Part shown: positions 24,158 through 32,636 of the stretch, piece by piece
Numbering within the stretch: the first letter of the stretch is position 1
Layout: the number at the start of each line of letters is the position of its first letter
The notes under the pieces: generated by a model
What the model was told of the DNA's origin: nothing
Seen by the model: the letters and a program-made list of their open reading frames with translations, nothing else
The model's database searches: none
DNA from: Aulosira sp. FACHB-615
Lineage (GTDB): Bacteria > Cyanobacteriota > Cyanobacteriia > Cyanobacteriales > Nostocaceae
NCBI RefSeq assembly: GCF_014698045.1
Contig: NZ_JACJSE010000003.1
Coordinates: 372,001 to 436,000, forward strand
Length of the DNA stretch: 64,000 nucleotides
Direction: 5' to 3'
Translations under genes and position numbers: made by a program

Positions 24158-24905
24158 TGATGATGCTATTCTCTGGGCAAGGATTCCAATTACCAGGAAA
24201 TAAAGGTTCCGAAGCGATAATTACTGAGTTCGGGAAATTCAGATCATCTCTTATCCAATACAAAGACGGATTTGCTGCACCAATAGCAAAACGTGAAGCT
24301 ATCAAACGTTTGCCATCACTGAAAATAATGTTAGCTAAAACCTTGATTTGATGACGTTTCGCTAGTTCTGCGATCGCTAACAAAGTAGTGCGTAAGGCAT
24401 ATTCTGGCGGACGATGTTTGTTAATTTGACGCTGAGAAAGTAACAACGCAAATAAATGTTCAGAATCTGTACTGCCATAAATTTTGTCGTAAAATTCTGG
24501 TGCTAAAGTGCTACGAATTCTGCGGTGTAATGTTTGCCGAAAATTTTCAATGAATCCGTTATGCAGAAATAGCCAATTTTCGTGATTAAATGGCTGACAA
24601 TTGGCAAAATCTAAAGCTTGTCCGATTGTGGCACTGCGGACATAACCTAATACGCAACTTGATTCTACGTAACGGCTCAGATGGGGTAAGTTAATATCAT
24701 TCCAAATCGGCAATGTATTTTTGTAGATGTAGGGAGCAGTATCTTTGTGACTATGATACCAACCCATACCAAAACCATCTGCATTTACTACCCCAGAATT
24801 CATTTCACGGGGTTGATAACTTTGGACAATCAAAGAATGTTCTGGTTTATACAGAAGATGCTCCAAAGATACAGGCGAACCAAGATAGGCAAGTAAACGG
24901 CACAT
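24114..24905 (-). CDS. egtC: Ergothioneine gamma-glutamyl hydrolase EgtC (class II amidotransferase fold)
   Basis: EgtC removes the gamma-glutamyl group from the EgtB product. The 263-residue protein must begin MCRLLAYLG so that Cys2 becomes the N-terminal nucleophile; ATG 24905 gives exactly this, while an earlier in-frame start would bury it. Class II glutamine amidotransferase motifs follow: NADGFGMGWYH, LGYVRSATIG, NCQPFNHENWLFLHNGFI and GSTDSEHLFALLL, ending with IIASEPLFPGNWNPCPENS. It is first in the run egtC-egtB-egtD. Its presence implies the gamma-glutamylcysteine route; egtA and egtE are not in the window, and GshA could supply the dipeptide. Confidence 0.87.
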   Translation of the reverse strand: MCRLLAYLGSPVSLEHLLYKPEHSLIVQSYQPREMNSGVVNADGFGMGWYHSHKDTAPYIYKNTLPIWNDINLPHLSRYVESSCVLGYVRSATIGQALDFANCQPFNHENWLFLHNGFIENFRQTLHRRIRSTLAPEFYDKIYGSTDSEHLFALLLSQRQINKHRPPEYALRTTLLAIAELAKRHQIKVLANIIFSDGKRLIASRFAIGAANPSLYWIRDDLNFPNSVIIASEPLFPGNWNPCPENSIISVGEDCDIKIEQIY

Positions 24906-25111
24906 GATAAAAGTATTTACTCCCAATTGCAGTACAGAATAAGCTTTTTGGCTGAGAATTTCCTGAATTGTAAATGAGTTTGCCCTATACTTGCCGTTTT
25001 CACTCTGCCAACCTCCTGATGCACTACAATTTTTTCAAGTTATATTATTCTCTAGTAATTAGTAACCTTGACTACAAAATTATTTACCAATTACTTAACC
25101 GATAATTGCTC

Positions 25112-25462
25112 ATGACTAACTCAATGATGGTGATTTTTCCATACAGGCACAATCAAACATGGGTATTTGATGATGAGCGTCTGGGTTTGGTGCAAGAACC
25201 GTTTGTGAGTGGTGTACCTGAGATGATTGATATTCTGGTTCAGGGTATAGCTAATGTGGATGAAGGGTTTAAATTGCTGTTTTCTGCTAGTCCTTTCCCT
25301 GGTTATCAAGCCGAATTAACTTGGTTACGTGAGGAGTACAACGGTAATTGGTATTTGTGGCGGGAAAAAGGTCTGGAAGGTTGGTTATGTCCAGCGTTAT
25401 TTAAATATTTTGAGCAAGCGCCAGCAAAAATATATTGTCAAGCTGAAGGTTTGTATTCCTAA
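25112..25462 (+). CDS. DUF6717-like small protein
   Basis: This 116-residue soluble protein has an aromatic, acidic sequence: YRHNQTWVFDDERLGLVQEP, GVPEMIDILVQGI, LLFSASPFPGYQAELTWLRE, GNWYLWREKGLEGWLCPALF and KYFEQAPAKIYCQAE. This closely resembles a conserved bacterial family I recall as DUF6717, of unknown function. ATG 25112 is taken as start; ATG 25124 is possible, while the in-frame TTG at 25106 is less likely. It is a lone + strand gene between egtC (divergent) and the HEP island (convergent), followed by a palindromic terminator. Confidence 0.7.
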   Translation: MTNSMMVIFPYRHNQTWVFDDERLGLVQEPFVSGVPEMIDILVQGIANVDEGFKLLFSASPFPGYQAELTWLREEYNGNWYLWREKGLEGWLCPALFKYFEQAPAKIYCQAEGLYS

Positions 25463-25481
25463 ATTATGCGTGAAATACAAA

Positions 25482-25510
25482 ATCCCCGAATTCTTAAAAA
25501 AATCGGGGAT
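25482..25510. terminator. Palindromic hairpin between convergent genes
   Basis: ATCCCCGA (25482-25489) and TCGGGGAT (25503-25510) form 8-bp arms around an A-rich centre. It lies between the DUF6717-like gene (+) and the last gene of the HEP island (-), suiting a two-way terminator. It is a member of the window-wide CCCCGACTT palindrome family. Confidence 0.65.
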
Positions 25511-25536
25511 CTGAGCATATCGATATTTAGCTATAT

Positions 25537-26658
25537 TTACGAAACGCCAGGTATCAGAGAACGCAGAGTATTAATAAAGTTTTGCGCGTAGTTCTGGGTG
25601 GAAAAATCGAGGGCGCGTTGGCGTGCAGCGATCGCGACATTTTGGGCAAAGTCTTGTTCATCTAGATAGCGGAGAATTGCGATCGCCAATGCTTCAGAAT
25701 CACCGTAAGGTGTTAATAAGCCATTCACTCCGTCGGTGATAATTTCGGTGGGGCCGCCAGCATTACCCGCAATGACAGGTTTACCTAGCGCCATCGCTTC
25801 GATAATCACAATGCCAAATGGTTCTTGATCAGAAGCATGGACAAAAACATCCATCGCTTGCACCCATTCGGGGATATTGCGCTGGAGTCCGGGCAGAATG
25901 ACTTTTTCTTGCAGTCCTAAATTTACTATTTCTGATTTCAGAAAGTCTTCGTAGTCTGCTTCTAAGTCATGCTTACCACCAACTACCACACAATGAGCAT
26001 TAGGATATTTCTGTAAAACTTTTGGCATTGCTTGAACGAGGACGTGCATTCCTTTCCAGCGTTGCATTCTGCCGACAATGCCAATTAGCGGCCCCTGTAA
26101 TGGCAAACCCAACTTTTGCCGCGCCATAGCGGGAGTAGGCAAAATAGCAGGATCAAAACGATCTAAAGCTACCCCTGGATACACTAAAGATACTGGTAGT
26201 TGTGGGGTGATTTTTGATTGTGCTGCTTGAATAGCTTTGGTAATGGTGACTACGCCACGCGCCGGCATTAGATTAACTAAGCGTTTTAAAAAGTTCTTCC
26301 CATCGGGTGTTTCTTGTTGATACCACAGTGCCGGTTTACCTGCTAGTAATCCTGCCAGTCCGCCTGTTAAATGAGATAGCCACATCCAACTGATAATTAC
26401 ATCTACCTGTTGACGTTTAGCTATGAGTGCTATCTTGATGGCTGTGGCAACTAAACGGTGTAATTGACGGACACGACCACTAGGAAAAACCTGTGCATCA
26501 ATACCAAGCGATCGCACCTGTTTGACTAAGGAACCATCTTCACCAAAAATTACTAACCACTCAATATCACTATTTCGTCCTTGCTGCAACAGATCCCAGA
26601 AAGTCATTTCACTGCCACCGCGTTGTTCAGCCAATGGCATCAGGATCATCACTTTCAT
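25537..26658 (-). CDS. GT4 family glycosyltransferase (HEP island, distal end)
   Basis: This is a GT-B fold, retaining glycosyltransferase of 373 residues. The N-terminal acceptor domain has AEQRGGSEMTFWDLLQ; the C-terminal donor domain has IGIVGRMQRWKGMHVLVQAM and VLPGLQRNIPEWVQAMDVFVHAS. The diagnostic E-x7-E is in EPFGIVIIEAMALGKPVIAG. It is the last gene of the long minus-strand island, 11 bp downstream of the polymerase-like gene. By position it would correspond to the alr2841 end of the Anabaena HEP cluster, but the one-to-one match is from memory. Sugar donor is unknown. Confidence 0.88.
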   Translation of the reverse strand: MKVMILMPLAEQRGGSEMTFWDLLQQGRNSDIEWLVIFGEDGSLVKQVRSLGIDAQVFPSGRVRQLHRLVATAIKIALIAKRQQVDVIISWMWLSHLTGGLAGLLAGKPALWYQQETPDGKNFLKRLVNLMPARGVVTITKAIQAAQSKITPQLPVSLVYPGVALDRFDPAILPTPAMARQKLGLPLQGPLIGIVGRMQRWKGMHVLVQAMPKVLQKYPNAHCVVVGGKHDLEADYEDFLKSEIVNLGLQEKVILPGLQRNIPEWVQAMDVFVHASDQEPFGIVIIEAMALGKPVIAGNAGGPTEIITDGVNGLLTPYGDSEALAIAILRYLDEQDFAQNVAIAARQRALDFSTQNYAQNFINTLRSLIPGVS

Positions 26659-26669
26659 ATAATTAACCT

Positions 26670-28109
26670 CTAATGAAGTTGGGTGATTTTTTGCGACTGG
26701 TGGTATTTATGTCCTGCCATCGCCATAGCCAAAAATCCCCACAGAATTATTCCGGCGATACTTAACATCCCACTGCCGATAACTAGCTGGGCAGTAGCAC
26801 TAAAACCAATGGCACGGGCTGTACTTATAAAGCTATCAAAACGTGATTCTGTGTAATTAGCAACGCTAAAAAGCGTCAAGATTAATCCACCCAGATAAAA
26901 TACGGCTCCAAACCAGCCAAGGGTGAAAAACATATCTAAAATACCACTGTCAATTACAAAAACTTCGATTTGTCCAGTCTTTTCATTGACTTTCCAAGTA
27001 TTGCCGATGCCATTACCTAATAAATTAGAAAGAGCTAAACTGAGGTTTCTGTCGTAACTTCCCGATCTATCCCTAAAGCTAGTATCTTCTTGCAGATTCG
27101 TAAAAGTCTCTAAACGCGCTGCCACCACGTCAGAAATTGGCTCGATAGTAGTCAATGGCACAACACAGGCGGCTATAACTAAAATCAAGATGATGAGTCG
27201 CATTTGAATACGGGCTTTGACTGAACCCATAATCATGATGACTCCTAATAACCAGCCTCCCCAGTTAGTCCGCGCTTGTGTGAGTAAAAATGATAAGTAA
27301 CCAACAGCCGAAGCCGGAAAGATTAAGGGGCCTGAACTGGTAAATAACAACAAAAGGCCTGCTTGCATCACCGCACCAAACGGCCCGACTGAGTGCAACG
27401 TACTCCAAACACGCATTCCAAATGGTACAGGGTCGCCAGAACTGGTAAATAATTTTGACTGAATTAGCCAATATCTATCCCATTCCGGGGCGACGACAAA
27501 TTGATAGATGCCGTAAGCACCAGTTAGCAATACGCACCAAAGAAATGTCCTTTGTAAATTTTGGCGATAACTGGGATAATCTCGCCAATTCATGAATAAG
27601 TGAAAAGCAAAAATAATTGGACTGAGCCAGTCTAGCAAGCCGCGTGCAACGGGGACTGGAGTGTTATAAATTAAGCCGACGAGAAAACCGTAAATTACGC
27701 CGACAAAAGCCAATATAAAAGGTAAACCTCCCTGACGAGAGGCTTTAGGAAAGTGTCGTAAGAAGGTGGCAATTGTGACAAATACAACTAAATATGGTGC
27801 AATCAAAATTTGGCGGGTAGGGTCCCAACCAACCTTATAATCAATTAAACGGGCAACTAAGGGTGTGATAAACCACATCCACCAAGTAAAACCGATGTAT
27901 AAAATCGGATGTCGCAAGTATAAAAATATCGCTACGATTAAGGCGGTGACTGGATAAATTAGGCGTAAACTACCAGCCACACCCGCAAAGTAACAGGTGA
28001 CACTCAGCAAGATAAAACCGAGGATGGCACTCCAACCTTGTAGCGATCGCTGTTTTGGTGAAAATGGTGTTTCTGAAAAACTATTAAAAAGTAATGATTG
28101 AGATATCAT
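26670..28109 (-). CDS. O-antigen ligase/polymerase-like membrane protein
   Basis: This 479-residue integral membrane protein has about ten to twelve hydrophobic helices (for example WSAILGFILLSVTCYFAGVA, LILILVIAACVVPL). A large loop between late helices contains RLETFTNLQEDTSFRDRSGS, followed by NLLGNGIGNTW. That pattern (R..T...D.S...R, then a GxGxG-like run) is typical of Wzy/WaaL proteins, which polymerise or ligate lipid-linked glycans on the periplasmic face. Its place beside HepA-type export and many glycosyltransferases suggests it polymerises the envelope polysaccharide. The specific linkage cannot be read from sequence. Confidence 0.8.
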   Translation of the reverse strand: MISQSLLFNSFSETPFSPKQRSLQGWSAILGFILLSVTCYFAGVAGSLRLIYPVTALIVAIFLYLRHPILYIGFTWWMWFITPLVARLIDYKVGWDPTRQILIAPYLVVFVTIATFLRHFPKASRQGGLPFILAFVGVIYGFLVGLIYNTPVPVARGLLDWLSPIIFAFHLFMNWRDYPSYRQNLQRTFLWCVLLTGAYGIYQFVVAPEWDRYWLIQSKLFTSSGDPVPFGMRVWSTLHSVGPFGAVMQAGLLLLFTSSGPLIFPASAVGYLSFLLTQARTNWGGWLLGVIMIMGSVKARIQMRLIILILVIAACVVPLTTIEPISDVVAARLETFTNLQEDTSFRDRSGSYDRNLSLALSNLLGNGIGNTWKVNEKTGQIEVFVIDSGILDMFFTLGWFGAVFYLGGLILTLFSVANYTESRFDSFISTARAIGFSATAQLVIGSGMLSIAGIILWGFLAMAMAGHKYHQSQKITQLH

Positions 28110-28120
28110 ACCAATTTGTT

Positions 28121-28160
28121 ATTTGTCATTGGTCATTTGTCATTGGTTATTGGTCATTAG
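28121..28160. repeat. Heptamer array (GTCATTT/G type)
   Basis: Six tandem heptamers of the TTTGTCATTGGTCA type lie between the polymerase-like gene and the GT2 gene. Similar arrays occur at 52489-52519 and around 54059-54076. This is a classic short tandemly repeated sequence of heterocystous cyanobacteria. Confidence 0.75.
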
Positions 28161-29164
28161 TTCTTTGGCTCCCCCTGCACCCCGGTCACTGAGCGCAGTC
28201 GAAGTGCTGCACCCCTGTAACCTGTCACCTCTAACCTGTCACCTGTAACTTGCCATGTCTGCCATCCTTGCCAGCGACCGCGCCAGGAGGCTAAAAGTTT
28301 GCGGGTGGCGAGTCGGCCTTGGCTGGGGAAGAATCTTAGCCATTGCAGGCAACCAAAACAATCTCTAGTACCAATGAAAACTGCCCACAGCAAGAAGATG
28401 AGGCGACGTAGGGGTGATAAATGTTCGAGTAATACTAAAGTTTCGTTATGAACTAAGTTAATTTGCGCGATCGCATTAAAATTATTGCGTTGGTCTTCGT
28501 CAAATCGCTGGGCGGGATAGTGGTCTACTGCAACTTGTGGGTCATAAATGATCTGCCAACCAGCACGTTTTAAAGCGAGGGTGAATGCCATTTCAAAATG
28601 TACCTGTGCGCCTGAACCTCGCATTCTTTCGTCAAAACGTAAATTGGCGATCGCCTGAGTACGGAAACTCATGTTCACACCTTTGAGGACATCGACTGGA
28701 CGAGCTGCGCCGACTCCAAGATGATGGTTGCCAATTACACGCCCAAACCACTGCAATTCACCCACCACAGCGCGAGATTCATCTTCAATTTTGTCACCAT
28801 AATGTATCCAATCACGCCCACCAACACCGCCTATTTTGGCATCTGCGAGTAAGTGGGCGTTAATTTTCTCTAACCAATCAGGATGAGGTGCAGCGTCATC
28901 ATCAGTAATAGATAAAACATCTCCCTCAACGGCTGCAAGTCCAGCGTTGAGGGCGGCGACTACTCCAGGAATGGCGACGGTGACGATTTGTAAAGGTAAA
29001 TGATGGGCGGGAAAGGCTTGGAGAAATTGCCAAGTTTGGGTATCTGTATCCCGCACAACGACGATGACTTGATCAACGGGTTTAGTTTGCGCTTGCAGTG
29101 CCGAAAGGCAACGAGATAGATCCAGAGGACGGCGATAGGTCGGGATGAGAACTGTGTTCTTCAT
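28157..29164 (-). CDS. GT2 family glycosyltransferase with repeat-derived C-terminal tail
   Basis: This 335-residue GT-A protein starts MKNTVLIPTYRRPLDLSRCL (ATG 29164). SITDDDAAPHPDWLEKI holds the DxD metal site, then GGVGGRDWIHYGDKIE and the MRGSGAQVHFEMAFTLALKR acceptor region. A hydrophobic stretch near LSPLRRLIFLLWAVFIGTRD may associate with the membrane. Its start overlaps the end of the upstream GT4 gene by 83 bp, suggesting translational coupling. The last about 29 residues (TWQVTGDRLEVTGYRG...) are translated AACCTGTCACCT tandem repeat plus an SDR, so the ancestral stop was probably lost to a repeat insertion. Donor and linkage are unknown. Confidence 0.85.
   Translation of the reverse strand: MKNTVLIPTYRRPLDLSRCLSALQAQTKPVDQVIVVVRDTDTQTWQFLQAFPAHHLPLQIVTVAIPGVVAALNAGLAAVEGDVLSITDDDAAPHPDWLEKINAHLLADAKIGGVGGRDWIHYGDKIEDESRAVVGELQWFGRVIGNHHLGVGAARPVDVLKGVNMSFRTQAIANLRFDERMRGSGAQVHFEMAFTLALKRAGWQIIYDPQVAVDHYPAQRFDEDQRNNFNAIAQINLVHNETLVLLEHLSPLRRLIFLLWAVFIGTRDCFGCLQWLRFFPSQGRLATRKLLASWRGRWQGWQTWQVTGDRLEVTGYRGAALRLRSVTGVQGEPKN
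28187..28206. repeat. SDR with CACT/AGTG arms in the GT2 tail
   Basis: CACT (28187-28190), core GAGCGCAGTCGA (28191-28202) and AGTG (28203-28206). It lies inside the 3' end of the GT2 coding sequence, beside the tandem AACCTGTCACCT units at about 28217-28248. Confidence 0.8.
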
Positions 29165-30284
29165 GCTGTTGTAACTCCTCAAATAGATCCATATAGGTTT
29201 GGGCCATTGTTGACCAACTGTGTTGTTGGGCGACGGCGCGGGCGGCTTGACCCATTTGTTGTATCAAGGTGCGATCGCTGGCTAAAGATGACAAAGCAGC
29301 AGCTAAGGCTTCCACATCATCTGAATCTGGTAAAACAATTCCACATTCAGGTGTGACTAACTCTGCCCCACCGGTAGCTGTAGCGGTAATGACAGGCAAC
29401 CCAGAGGCGAGGGCTTCTAACAAGACCAAGGTGCAAGCTTCATAACGGGAGGGGAAGACAAATAAATCTACCGCCCGCATGATTTCGGCAATATCCCGGC
29501 GATAACCGAGAAAATGTACCCGTTCGCTAATGCCTAAATCGGCGGCTAACTGTGGAAAGGGACTACCATCAGTACTCCCGACTACGGCTAGGTGTAAATC
29601 AGGTACTTTCACTAAGGCCTGTAAGACGCTATCTAAATTCTTCCGTGGTGTACGGATGTCTCCGGCAAATAATCCTAAATTTACATTCTCTGGTAAGTTT
29701 AATTTTTGGCGAGAAGCAATACCAGGGATAAACTCTTGCAAATCGACACCATTGACGATGACTCGGATGCGATCGCGTGGTACGCCAATGTTAATTAACT
29801 CTTGGGCAACTTTCTCAGAGACGGCAACCACGACTTTAGCCCGTTGAAAAGCTTGTTTTTCCCAACGGGCATTTAAGGCGGTGTACAGCCATTGATAAAA
29901 ACCGTAAGCATCGCGGCGAACGCGGGAAATATGTACAGGCGATCGCAACCAAGAACTATGCACAAAATGTACAGCATTCACATCTGCTGCCACATTGGTA
30001 ATTGCGCCATTGATTTTTAATAAATCGATTTCTGAACGATTTTTTTGTAACCAAGACGCACTTTTATAAGCAAAGATAAAATTCCGAATAAACTCGCTCG
30101 GATAACCATCAACAGGAATTTGTACCCAATTAACTTGATTATTTTGGGTAAGTTCTGGTGATATTTCACTAGCTAATAATGTTAATTGATGACCACGAAG
30201 AATCGCTTCTTGAGCAACTTCATAGTTGACTCTTCCTTGTCCATCACCTTTTTTAAGTTTGTGGGTAACAATGCAAAGTTTCAT
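29082..30284 (-). CDS. GT4 family glycosyltransferase
   Basis: This 400-residue GT-B transferase begins MKLCIVTHKLKKGDGQGRVN, a typical GT4 acceptor-side opening. It continues with VVAVSEKVAQELINIGVPRD and VIVNGVDLQEF, then the donor domain GLFAGDIRTPRKNLDSVLQA and HFLGYRRDIAEIMRAVDLFV. The E-x7-E motif is in YEACTLVLLEALASGLPVIT. The C-terminal about 25 residues (HEEHSSHPDLSPSSGS...) are low complexity and come from the region shared with the next GT2 gene. The gene sits in the HEP island where Anabaena carries the GT genes alr2839/alr2840 in my memory. Donor is unknown. Confidence 0.87.
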   Translation of the reverse strand: MKLCIVTHKLKKGDGQGRVNYEVAQEAILRGHQLTLLASEISPELTQNNQVNWVQIPVDGYPSEFIRNFIFAYKSASWLQKNRSEIDLLKINGAITNVAADVNAVHFVHSSWLRSPVHISRVRRDAYGFYQWLYTALNARWEKQAFQRAKVVVAVSEKVAQELINIGVPRDRIRVIVNGVDLQEFIPGIASRQKLNLPENVNLGLFAGDIRTPRKNLDSVLQALVKVPDLHLAVVGSTDGSPFPQLAADLGISERVHFLGYRRDIAEIMRAVDLFVFPSRYEACTLVLLEALASGLPVITATATGGAELVTPECGIVLPDSDDVEALAAALSSLASDRTLIQQMGQAARAVAQQHSWSTMAQTYMDLFEELQQHEEHSSHPDLSPSSGSISLPFGTASAN

Positions 30285-30596
30285 TGATTTTCATAAGTAT
30301 AAAGAAGAGAAAAGTTTTACTCCTCCTAACCCTTTCCTTATGAAAGGCTGTGGTGTACACACAAGTTATATAACTATTACAAGTCTTGGAATTACCCCAC
30401 CCTAACCCTCCCCTTGGAAAGGGGAGGGAACTAGATTTGCTTATTTCCCCCCTTTCCAAGGGGAGCCAGTGCTTTGGGCGGCTCTGCCGACTTGAAACAT
30501 CTGGCGGGGGATTAAGGGGGGTAATTAGACTTGTGTGCATACCTTAGCCATTTCTAAGGGGGGATTAAAGGGGATAGTTAGAATAACGATAAATAT
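30285..30596. repeat. Intergenic repeat cluster (CCCCTTGG palindromes, SDR)
   Basis: This 312-bp gap in the island contains no gene. It holds palindromic CTCCCCTTGGAAAGGGGAG-type sequence (about 30407-30428), a second TTTCCAAGGGGAG copy, and the repeat TGGGCGGCTCTGCCGACT (30475-30492). That repeat reappears in reverse orientation at 37961-37978. The CCCTTTAATCCCCC-type runs nearby are also common intergenic repeats in this group. Confidence 0.65.
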
Positions 30597-31592
30597 TCAT
30601 GTTGTTCTACTGACTGTGAGAAATTGATTAGCTAATGGTTGCGGAGTAAAACTAAGTATCAGTGCTGCTAAAGTTCTGGGGTTCAATTTTTGTCTTTTAA
30701 ATGCTTGGAATAAGTAAGGACGTGCTGCTGTTGTTTGATGATTCCGCAGTAAACCAATGCCTAAAGTGGTATGTGATTCTAACCATTTCGCTTGAAAATA
30801 CTCATGAAATTCTTGCAATCTGCCATCTTCCATGAATGCTTTGTAGCAAAAGATTTCGCTTTGGGCTTTGCGAATTTTGGCGTTAGCATTTCTACTCCCA
30901 CTTAACATTGTATCGGTGAGTTCATGGGCGCGATAATAAGTTAATCTTTCGGGATAATAGTACGCACCATAACCCGAAATGCAGCAGAGATAAGTTAGAT
31001 ATAAATCCCACATCCCGCCGACTTCTTGCGGAATGCTATCCCAATCAATGACACCATTACGAATTACACAAGCAGCAGCCGTGGGGATACTTTTATCAAT
31101 TAAACCAATTTTAGCGAAAAATGTATGAATACCTGGGGCTAAAATATCTCTTTTGAAACCGCGTGTATTTGCTTCTGTACCAAGATGATTGATATTACTG
31201 TCACTATCAATAATATATTGGTCAGAAAAAGCCAAAATCACATTAGAATGAGCTTCCAGTATTGGCACAAGTTTCGCTAAAAAATCTTCGTGCCACATAT
31301 CATCATCATGGAGACTGGCAACATATTTACCTTGTGCCATTTTGAAAGCATTCATTTGATTAGACAACATCCCCACATTTTCAGGATGTTGCCAAAATCT
31401 AATGCGTGAATCATCAAAAGATTCGATAATTCCTTGGGGGCTTTCGTCACTACAATTATCAGAAACGATGATTTCAAGATTCTGATAAGTTTGGTTAACT
31501 GCACTGGCGATCGCTTGCTTTAAATAATCTGGTCGATTGTAAGTTGGGATAACAACACTAACCAGAGGTTGCTTTACGTTCTGCTGTAACAT
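30597..31592 (-). CDS. GT2 family glycosyltransferase (paralogue pair, member 2)
   Basis: This 331-residue GT-A protein has PLVSVVIPTYNRPDYLKQAI, IVSDNCSDESP and the catalytic metal motif YVASLHDDDMWHEDFLAKL. The C-terminal helical region includes LTYYRAHELTDTMLSGSRNA. It closely resembles the gene just upstream over its whole length (shared VSVVIPTYNRP, ASLHDDDMW, GGFYDLY/GGMWDLY, ARPYLFQAF/ARPHFWYVW), so the two are tandem duplicates that have diverged. Its start overlaps the upstream gene's end by 35 bp. Probably each adds a different sugar to the heterocyst envelope repeat unit. Confidence 0.88.
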   Translation of the reverse strand: MLQQNVKQPLVSVVIPTYNRPDYLKQAIASAVNQTYQNLEIIVSDNCSDESPQGIIESFDDSRIRFWQHPENVGMLSNQMNAFKMAQGKYVASLHDDDMWHEDFLAKLVPILEAHSNVILAFSDQYIIDSDSNINHLGTEANTRGFKRDILAPGIHTFFAKIGLIDKSIPTAAACVIRNGVIDWDSIPQEVGGMWDLYLTYLCCISGYGAYYYPERLTYYRAHELTDTMLSGSRNANAKIRKAQSEIFCYKAFMEDGRLQEFHEYFQAKWLESHTTLGIGLLRNHQTTAARPYLFQAFKRQKLNPRTLAALILSFTPQPLANQFLTVSRTT

Positions 31593-32574
31593 ATCCCTTC
31601 ACACTGATAAATGTATTGATTAATAAGCTGTAGATAAAACTGAATAGCAATGCTGCGATCGCTCTTACACTCAGCTTTTTCTTTTGCCAGACATACCAAA
31701 AATGAGGGCGTGCTGATTCTGGCTGTCCAGCTTTTAATAAACTCATACCTAGATATTGATTAGCTTCGATTAATCTCTGCTGAAAATGTGGATATAACTC
31801 TTTTAATCTGGTATCTTGCATAAAATGTTCATAACAGAAAATGTGATTTTTTGCCTTACGGATATTAATTTGAGCATTATCTGTTAATGTATCTGTTAAC
31901 TCATGTTCACGGTAACGAGTGAGTTTTTCTGGAGTATAGTAAGCGCCTAAACCAGAGCGAGAACAGAGATAATTGATATACAAATCGTAAAAGCCACCCA
32001 CCTCTAAAGGAAATGCTTGCCAATCTACAACATCTTTACGAATAACAGCAGCATTGGCAGTAGCTACAGACATATTTTCGATAGCAATTTTATAAAAAGG
32101 CTGATGAATTCCTGCTGTTAAATCAGCTCGTTTCCATGTCTTGGAACACTCTTGAGTCAGTTTATCATCTATCTGCCCATCAGCTTTAATCACGTAATGA
32201 TCACAAAAAGCTAAAGCCAAATCAGAATTAGCTTCTAGAGGGGGAACAAGCTTGGCTAAAAAATCAGGTTCCCACATATCATCATCATGGAGGCTGGCCA
32301 CATATTTACCTTTAGCGATGACAAAACCGTTAATAATATTGGCAACCATCCCAATGTTATGTGAATTGCGGCAAAACCGAATTCTTTCATCTTTAAAAGC
32401 TTCGACTATTGGTTGAGGACTGACATCACTACAGTTGTCACAAACAATAATTTCAATATTTTTAAATGTCTGGTTGACAGCACTGGCGATCGCCTGCTTT
32501 AAATACTCTGGGCGATTGTAAGTAGGAATAACAACACTAACTAATGGTTCTGTTAATTCAATACTGCTAGACAT
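31558..32574 (-). CDS. GT2 family glycosyltransferase (paralogue pair, member 1)
   Basis: This 338-residue inverting-type GT-A transferase has PLVSVVIPTYNRPEYLKQAI at residues about 9-28, IVCDNCSDVSPQ, and the DxD-type motif YVASLHDDDMWEPDFLAKL. The region GGFYDLYINYLCSRSGLGAY is followed by YREHELTDTLTDNAQINIRK. A hydrophobic C-terminal segment (IAALLFSFIYSLLINTFISV) may bind membrane. It is first of two overlapping paralogues. It lies 62 bp after the GT4 gene at 32637-33836 in the same direction. Donor is unknown. Confidence 0.88.
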   Translation of the reverse strand: MSSSIELTEPLVSVVIPTYNRPEYLKQAIASAVNQTFKNIEIIVCDNCSDVSPQPIVEAFKDERIRFCRNSHNIGMVANIINGFVIAKGKYVASLHDDDMWEPDFLAKLVPPLEANSDLALAFCDHYVIKADGQIDDKLTQECSKTWKRADLTAGIHQPFYKIAIENMSVATANAAVIRKDVVDWQAFPLEVGGFYDLYINYLCSRSGLGAYYTPEKLTRYREHELTDTLTDNAQINIRKAKNHIFCYEHFMQDTRLKELYPHFQQRLIEANQYLGMSLLKAGQPESARPHFWYVWQKKKLSVRAIAALLFSFIYSLLINTFISVKGYVTAERKATSG

Positions 32575-32636
32575 ACAATTAAATCGTTATCTTTTTTAAT
32601 AGATTTATCTGGAGACTAAGCATCCCTAGTTATTTT

